A stretch of 64,000 bases of DNA. Origin: Cyprinodon diabolis. Taxonomy: Eukaryota; Chordata; Actinopteri; Cyprinodontiformes; Cyprinodontidae. Within the stretch, counting starts at the first letter, position 1; every line of letters starts with the position of its first letter. Below are positions 47,201 to 64,000 of the stretch, in pieces. Under the pieces are notes generated by a model. That model was given only the letters and a program-made list of their open reading frames with translations, had not been told where the DNA came from and searched no databases. Location of the stretch: the NCBI GenBank assembly GCA_030533445.1, contig CM060069.1:3950716-4014715 (forward strand). The letters run 5' to 3'. The translations under genes were made by a program, and so were the position numbers.

Positions 47201-48241
47201 ATACTGCATTCAAAGACCTCTTTTCATGCAGATCGGGTGCCTCTGGGCGCATTGCATTGAGCAGTTTAAACTGATGCTTCAATTTCGCTGCTGAGCGTTA
47301 CGTATAAGTTAGGCTGTCCTTGGACATAAGTTCTGGACTCATTATGAATACTTTATTTATTTGCCCAAAATTGAGAAAAATTCATAGAAAGTTCAGCATA
47401 TGCCAGTGTTTTAGATTTGTCTAAATCGGCAAATTGTGACATTGCCCTAATGGCTCAGTCCCCTCATTTAGCTCAGCAGAAGCATGCTAATGAGCCACTC
47501 ATTTGATTCAGGTGTGTTAAAACGGGGTGCATTAAAAAGTTGCAGGATATTAGCTCTTGAGGACTTGACCACACCTGCTATAGACTGATATTGCAGCAAA
47601 GCATGGCTGCTAAATTTAGCCAAACACATATAGGCCATTATCTAATCTATCATCCATCACTAGTCTGTATATTTCTCTGTACGACAAATCTTTCTGCACA
47701 CAGCTTATTCTAATAACTCTTTCCTGTGGCAGAAGTTTTTTTTCTTCAAATGGAAAACCTACAATCATTCCCAAAATAAACGTAAAGGAAATGGGACAGA
47801 GGAATAAACTGATGGAAACGGATATCAAGAAAATCTTACTTCTCTACAACTGTGGTATGTTCCAGAGTTGACCTGCTCTTAATGTGAACTATGACCTCAT
47901 TGTGTTTACCGGTTAGGCATATTTTGCATTCAAGGATGGTGAGAATAAAAACGGAGGTGGGATATTAACAATAGTTCTAAAACCAAGAAATGTTTTGATA
48001 AAGCATTAAAGGCTGAATCTATAATCTGTTCCTAAAGGCTTATTCTGTACTAAAATGTTTATTTAGATTTCTGCCTTGGAGTTTCAAGTTTTGTTGGATA
48101 TTCTACTTATTCAAAGACTAATCGTATTTATTTTAACTCCTTCCCACAGATTCTTTAAAAGTAAAGCCTGATGTGGAAACTAAGCCACCAGAGGGGGTGG
48201 CTACTGTACACCAACAGAGAGCAGAACTTGGACTTATCTAA
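38222..48241 (+). CDS. Astacin-family zinc metalloprotease (secreted)
   Basis: Nine exons: 38222-38273, 38423-38482, 38644-38693, 41774-41843, 41922-42039, 42176-42348, 46118-46199, 47733-47854 and 48150-48241. All are GT-AG and in phase, totalling 819 bp and 272 residues. MLLQLLVVLLFVEQVKN is a signal peptide. VEGDM (D50) is the pro-peptide aspartate switch; the mature chain probably begins near N58 (RNAVGDSWP). The zinc site HEILHSLGFQHEHTR provides H144, H148, H154 and catalytic E145. The Met-turn SIMHYG provides M198 and Y200. Cysteines 96, 118, 137 and 242 make the two canonical disulfides, so it lacks the extra pair of six-cysteine c6ast/nephrosin enzymes. There are no MAM, EGF or CUB domains. 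The retained introns argue against the intronless hatching-enzyme type. The exact orthologue (astl-like) and substrate are not determined. Confidence 0.93.
38970..39450 (-). mobile_element. LINE-A fragment in astacin intron 3
   Basis: Reverse-oriented LINE-A 3'UTR and the end of the RT region (AAGCTTTATCAAAAAGGAAAG, TTGGTTCCACAGGAGAGGAG-like words). The 3'-most tail is missing, so it is rearranged or truncated at both ends. Confidence 0.7.
39451..41773. other. Astacin intron 3, mostly unassigned
   Basis: 39970-40200 resembles a decayed Tol2-type hAT end (GAGGTGTTAAAAGTATT, TACTTGAGTAATAAAAATGA). 40518-40532 is a short GT repeat. 41090-41170 is duplicated at 44482-44563. 41545-41640 resembles the 3' half of the tRNA-like repeat at 63590. 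No additional exon was found. Confidence 0.45.
42631..43700 (-). mobile_element. LINE-A long copy in astacin intron 6
   Basis: Reverse-oriented LINE-A including the tail, the full 3'UTR and the C-terminal RT region (complement of the QSAGLLVVPRIPKSRMGG coding block near 43420-43470). It continues upstream to about 43700. Frames are broken. Confidence 0.75.
44483..45079. other. Astacin intron 6 unique sequence
   Basis: Two overlapping plus ORFs (44583-44879 and 44702-45085) in different frames with no recognised domain. They lack conserved splice context and are not called as exons. Confidence 0.3.
45080..45660 (-). pseudogene. LINE-A reverse transcriptase palm fragment
   Basis: Around 45407-45445 the minus strand reads GVPQGSVLGPI, the RT motif preceding the catalytic palm loop. 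Flanking blocks correspond to upstream RT and, near 45105-45160, to the downstream HAFVNSRLEYC-type region. It belongs to the same family as the 42631 copy but is separated by about 1.4 kb of other sequence. Confidence 0.7.
46428..47420. repeat. Dispersed repeat K, copy 1
   Basis: Homologous to the two blocks 55745-55895 and 57232-57760, including GTATAATGGCGTATTGGCAG and CAGTTCTCCTCCAGACTT followed by CCATCATAGGGTGAGCC. It contains a 24-base C run at 46906-46929. No coding domain; possibly a decayed DNA transposon. Confidence 0.6.
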
Positions 48242-48260
48242 ATGTTTTACCATCATTTAA

Positions 48261-48266
48261 AATAAA
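48261..48266 (+). promoter_or_regulatory. Astacin gene polyadenylation signal
   Basis: AATAAA lies 20 bp after the stop codon, implying a very short 3'UTR unless another signal is used. A hAT-type MITE was inserted about 140 bp further on. Confidence 0.6.
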
Positions 48267-48407
48267 TTGTTACTCGAGTTGGGTTGTTTAGTTTACTTTG
48301 CTGCTTTTGTCCATGTTTTTATTCTTTTAGGTAAACAAAAAACATGTGTCTGGCTACTTAAACATTTGTCAGACTTTAATCATGAGGTTATGCTCGACTG
48401 ATGTACT

Positions 48408-49309
48408 CAGGTGGGGGGGTGGGGGGGGGGGGGGCAATTTACCATTAGGCAATACTAGGCAGTTGCCTAGGGCCCTTGGGGCCCCACAAAACTCTGTTTA
48501 CATGTATGGTAAATACAACTATTCCTTATTTGTGCACATTAATTATATTTTGGATAATAATCCTTTCCCTAAAATGCCATCATATTAAGTCCGTCTCAGG
48601 CCCCTCCCCCTTCAATGTCCACCATATTGGATCAGTCCATTTGCTGCACATGTTCAGAAAGGTCCAAACAGACAGCAGCAAAGCATTTGAAAACAAACGA
48701 TGCAAATAGCAGTGTTGCTAACTTAGTGCTTTAGTCGCTATATTTATCGACTTTTCAGACCCCTCTAGCACTTGGACTTCAAAAATGCTCCTAGCGCCAA
48801 ATCTAGAGACTTTTTTTTTTTTCTGCTACTGGAGACTTTGGAGACAACATCCAAAAGCATCGAACTCTGCTCTCCAGAGCAAGTAGATTGGTAACCCCGC
48901 CTCCTGCTCTCCTCTATCTTGTCTGCTGTCATGATTCATGCAGCTATTATTTCATCCAAATGAAAAAGGAAGAACAGATAAGCAGATCTTGGCTTGTCTA
49001 CAGTGAAACGAAGGACTGGGTTATTTTATTTTATGCCTTTTTGTACCTTTTTGGAAACAAAGGAAGCAGAAATCAGCTAAGTGAGCTTAGTGCTTAGAAA
49101 AAAATCCTTCATTCCTTTTGAGATGGCATGAAAAGTCAACTAAGTACAAAACATAGAGGAAAACGACAAGAACGGACAAGAGAGGAACAAATAATCCATG
49201 TCTATTCTATTAAAATTTCTGTAATGGGTCAGGTTTATGTGCTTTCTCAATTCAGAGGGCCCCCTGCCTGTCTTTGCCTAGGGCCCCAAATTTCCTAAAT
49301 CCTCCCCTG
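48408..49309. mobile_element. hAT-type MITE family A, copy A3
   Basis: A 902-bp element with terminal repeats CAGGTGGGGGGG and the complement of CAGGGGAGGATTTAGGAAA, flanked by a perfect 8-bp duplication GATGTACT (48400-48407 and 49310-49317). The left end has an expanded G run (48411-48434). It carries a frame at 48888-49097 shared with A1 and A4. Non-autonomous. Confidence 0.9.
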
Positions 49310-49942
49310 GATGTACTGTGTTTTATATGTATATTTTTCTTTCTAAACTGTGGTACTGATCAATTCTCATGCAGCTTTCATATTGTATAGCTTATCTTTT
49401 CCCTCTTGGTTCCAGCATGTAGTAATCTTGGGTTTTTATATTCAGGAATACAGCTTAGGCCATTTCAATACCAGGTCAGAATTTCTGAGCAATCTAAATT
49501 TAGGAAATGTTTCTGGCTAAATCATGTAGCTTGCATTAGTTCAGTTTTATTTTGGTCATCAGAACATATTTAAAATCATGTTTCATTGCATGCCTTTTTT
49601 TAATCAAGGACACTGACCAAAAGAGGTTTTAATGAGCTTTTCTTTAAGAAGATGCCCTGTATATTGATAAACGAAGGACTTTCACAGAAGCGCTGAACAC
49701 CCAGGGTATGTTCGATTTCAGCAGTTTTATCCTCCAAGGACCTGGACCGGATCCTTCAGGGTCTCTGAAAATGAGACTGGAGGAGTTGAGCTAAAAAAGG
49801 TTTGATGTTTCAAACTTGTTGATTGTTCTGGATGATTTATTTTTTCTTTTAGCCAGCAATTAGAGTTCAAACTTTGCTTTGTTCTTTCTACTATCTCTCT
49901 TGCTCAGGTAAAAACCATAGGCCCCAAACCCAAAATGCCTGC

Positions 49943-50385
49943 TGGTCCTTTTTCTTGTAGCGTTTCATTGAGGTTCTAAAACTAAAGTACATTACTGCCA
50001 CCAACTGATAAGGAGTTAAATAAGGAAATGGGAAACAACAAAAAAAACCCTCAGAAAAAAATAAAAATGAATTAAAAATTTTTATTTTCTGAGCCGTTTA
50101 ATTTCAACCAACATAAATACTTAATCAAATTCGTCCTCATAATTTCTAATTTATCATTAAATTATTGTACCTCTGCCAATTTCTGATGGTCCTACTCGTT
50201 TTACCTTCATACTTTCAACCCTTTCCCTGTTTAAATCTCTAACTTCAAGATACTTTTCTGCAGCTTTCACTATTTTAATTTATTCCATTTTCTTTGTCTG
50301 AGCACTACAATTGATCACTTCTACCATGAAAAGTATAAATGTTTCCTATTTTACAATCAATTAGTGTTCTGCAATTTTGGGACAC
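49943..50385 (-). mobile_element. ORF1-only I/Nimb-type LINE derivative, copy 2 (5'-truncated)
   Basis: In reverse complement this aligns with 37715-38135. It has the last part of ORF1 (HGRSDQL-like frame of TTTTCATGGTAGAAGTGATC), then ATAGTGAAAGCTGCAGAAAA, then the same junction into CAGTTGGTGGCAGTAATG and an AAGAAAAAGG tail. ORF2 is absent here too, at the same place as in copy 1. Divergence and frame breaks indicate an older copy. Confidence 0.7.
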
Positions 50386-50639
50386 TGCTACAGAAGTTTT
50401 AAACTTGTCATTAGCTGAACTGTTGGTTCTCTGACCGAGATGGGATTCCTTTCCCAGGTCCCTACATTACTTCCTGTCTTACCTCAGAACAAAATAATAA
50501 ATCAAATATCAAAAAAAGAAAGTAAATTATTAACCTGCAAATAAACTCTGTAAATAATACAAAAATATACATTTAAGAATAAAGTAACAGAATCCAAATA
50601 GATAAAGAAATAAAGAATAGCTCCATTATTATTTATGTC

Positions 50640-50907
50640 AATGTTTCAAATAGAGCCCAAGTCCTCCAGACCAGTAGGTGGCAGCAAAGCTCTTAGAAGC
50701 CAACAGCGACAGAAGAAGGCAGAAGAGCTGCGCTTTGTTTTTGTTTACATCGTAGAAGCTGATGCTGCAGACGCCGCTGGATCGACAGCGGCCGTTTGTC
50801 TTTCTGTCACCTGGAAGCTGAACATACCTGTGAAGCCTGTCTCTCCTCCTCGGTTCTAATTGGGTGGAAAGTAAAGCTACAGTTGGGAGCTTTTTAGCAC
50901 CGCCGCT
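50640..50907 (+). promoter_or_regulatory. wdr45: wdr45 promoter/5'UTR region
   Basis: The sequence just upstream of the ATG is richer in CpG and GC (GCCGCTGGATCGACAGCGGC near 50770-50790) than the AT-rich surroundings, and the start context is CCGCCGCTATGG. No TATA box. The extent is inferred from composition only. Confidence 0.4.
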
Positions 50908-62283
<11,376 letters not shown>

Positions 62284-62552
62284 GAGTAAAAGTCATGAAA
62301 TGGGGCGGAGCCTGAGAAAGGCCACTGCCCTGAAGAGACTGTGACCTGGAGATGGTGGAAAAAACAAACAAACAATGCAGCCCCACAAACTCAGTTTAAA
62401 ACAGCTGTATGTTCTGTTTATAACAGTCCAATATACGCGTTGCCTGGATGATGAACATCACATGAGTAACTTAGTGTATCTATAAAAACTGAAAGGAGAC
62501 AAACTAAAATGAAAAATGTTTTATATAAACCCATTTTTCCTTCATTCTAAGT

Positions 62553-62558
62553 AATAAA
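62553..62558 (+). promoter_or_regulatory. wdr45: wdr45 polyadenylation signal candidate
   Basis: AATAAA about 270 bp after the wdr45 stop, giving a compact 3'UTR. No earlier canonical hexamer was seen. Confidence 0.55.
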
Positions 62559-63373
62559 TTGATATTTTATTGATGTTGATGAATATACCACTCTTTATCC
62601 TCTTTCATTCATTATAAGATCTGATTGTAGTTTTTGCAAGTTTATAAGGCGTCACTAAAATAGGGTATAAGGGGAATCATTTTGATTTCAGTTTGTTGGC
62701 TTCACACAGTGGTTCTTTAAATACCCTCCGCTTTGGCACTAAGACAGAAGTCATTCCAAAAACGTTTAAAAAAAAAAATCTATTAGACTTTGTTTCCAAG
62801 TTGACGTTTTGCTTCTCATCCAGGAAGGAAATGTAAAAAAGTTATTGCAATTAAAATAATTTTTTTATTGAGCCAAATTAAACCACAAGGCACTTTGCAT
62901 TATATACATTTTCTCCAGAATTAACTTGAATAACTAACTTTTTTACGTTCAGTAACATAATCTGTTATCCAGTCCTAAATATTAATGTATAACAGTAAAA
63001 GTTGGTTGATTTATGTAACCAACGGGTTAAAAGTTATTGTATAAAGAAGCACAGTATTTGCATCAAATCATTGAGCAGTAACTCCAGGTCAGCTCACCTA
63101 TTTGCCAATTCTTACCTCCTTTCAAATGCTTTCATACTCCACCATGTAAAGAGATATATTGTCCTAAATATTCTGACGTCTGGATTCGTATTTATATATT
63201 TAAATGATCATGTCCAGGCTATAATAATTTCAATTCAAAAATAGTTTATTGATCCCAAAGGGAATTTCAATTAAACTCATGGGAGTTTTTTTTTTAACGA
63301 GCTGTTGTAGATGTTAACAGCTGTAGGCAGGGCTGCTAGAAGTACTTTAGAACAGGGCCTGCTGTGAAAATGT
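62559..63373. other. wdr45 3' flank, no gene recognised
   Basis: AT-rich. 62750-62830 is a half-copy of the fold-back element at 53331 (CATTCCAAAAACGTTTAAAA, TCATCCAGGAAGG). 63228-63300 contains a LINE-tail-like AATTCAAAAATAGTTTATTG block. Confidence 0.4.
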
Positions 63374-63900
63374 TTGTGGTTATTTTGGGGACAAAAGACC
63401 TATGAGCCTATTAGAAATCTAATAAAAATAAGTAAATAAATTGAGATTCACTACTTTATTGTCATATAATAATGTAGATTTGGTCATCTGGCAGGAACCT
63501 GAGTCACTGTGTTTATGTCACACGTGACTATTAGCTCCAAAATCTTTTTATGCATGTATGTGTCTTATTTATACATAGAACAGTTCTCAGGCTGCTCACT
63601 GGCACAGTGGGTTGTTCTGCTGCTTTGCAGCAAGAAGGTTTTGGGTTCGATTCTCGGCCTAGGGTCCTTCTGCACAGAGTTTGCATCCTCCCACAGTCCA
63701 AAAACAACTTTTAGGTTAATTGGCTTCTCTAAATCCTCCTTAGGTGTGAATGGTTGTTTGTCCTGTTTGTCTCCGTTGCCCTTCGATGGACTGGAGACCT
63801 GTCCAGGTTGGACCTTGCCTGTCACCCATAGATGGCTGGAGATAGGCACCAGCACCCCTCCTGTCCCTGCTTGGGATAAGCGTGATGGAAATTAATGGAT
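63374..63900 (+). repeat. tRNA-like (SINE-type) composite repeat, copy 2
   Basis: The A-box-like TGGCACAGTGG and B-box GGTTCGATTCT are followed by GGTTAATTGGCTTCTCTAAA and CCCTTCGATGGACTGGAGAC, a common teleost dispersed-repeat body. Together with its leading block (TGTGTTTATGTCACACGTGA) it is a direct repeat of 51144-51440. The 128-residue ORF over it is not a gene. Confidence 0.65.
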
Positions 63901-64000
63901 GGATGAACAGTTCTCCAGATCCATTACACAAAGAATCCAGGATCAAAATATCACTATGGTTACATTAAACTACATGAATAGAAATGAAAGTGCATGGCAG

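Noticed and set aside
49621..49712. Exon-like segment DALYIDKRRTFTEALNTQ bounded by TTTAAG and GGTATG
   Set aside because: Tempting splice edges, but no neighbouring exon, no recognised family, and it follows the complete astacin gene.
63615..63665. Functional tRNA gene
   Set aside because: A- and B-box-like motifs are present, but there is no plausible acceptor stem or anticodon arm; the sequence continues as a dispersed SINE-type repeat also found at 51352.

Overview
The window is genomic DNA of a ray-finned fish, probably a cyprinodontiform-like teleost (inferred from the LINE, hAT and Tc1 repeat types, not proven). It carries three intact, intron-containing protein genes embedded in dense, nested transposable elements. 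There are no operons, CRISPR arrays or convincing free-standing RNA genes.

Layout. 1-17.5 kb: no protein gene recognised; LINE 3' ends, hAT-type MITEs, LTR-like remnants and a ~0.9 kb 18-bp minisatellite. 17.7-33.1 kb, minus strand: zcchc9, five coding exons, 272 codons, four CCHC knuckles. Its 9.9 kb intron 4 holds a Tol2-like hAT that contains a decayed pogo element and, in its right end, an apparently intact Tc1 transposon. Intron 3 holds two Charlie-like hATs, one carrying a mobile unit with a RecQ-like helicase exon. 33.9-38.1 kb: fragments of I/Nimb-type LINEs, one abutting the zcchc9 5' end and an ORF1-only one abutting the next gene. 38.2-48.2 kb, plus strand: an astacin-family zinc metalloprotease, nine exons, 272 codons, with signal peptide, pro-peptide aspartate switch and all zinc ligands. 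50.9-62.3 kb, plus strand: wdr45 (WIPI4), ten exons, 358 codons, with the LRRG phosphoinositide motif. Its introns hold hAT elements, a second copy of the RecQ-like unit, a fold-back element and a 33-bp minisatellite that grew inside a hAT. 62.3-64 kb: 3' flank with a tRNA-derived repeat.

The three genes have unrelated jobs: a nucleic-acid-binding zinc-knuckle protein, a secreted protease and an autophagy beta-propeller. zcchc9 and the astacin gene are head to head about 4 kb apart; the astacin gene and wdr45 are in tandem. All exon joins below were checked by reading phase and conserve frame from ATG to stop.

Best candidates for something new: (1) the mobile unit carrying a conserved RecQ-like helicase N-terminal exon in two unrelated insertion contexts; (2) an ORF1-only I/Nimb LINE derivative, seen as two copies sharing the same ORF1-to-3'UTR junction without ORF2, like a fish counterpart of mammalian HAL1; (3) a 40-bp perfect palindrome at the end of a DNA transposon; (4) two minisatellites with periods divisible by three that stay open on both strands.
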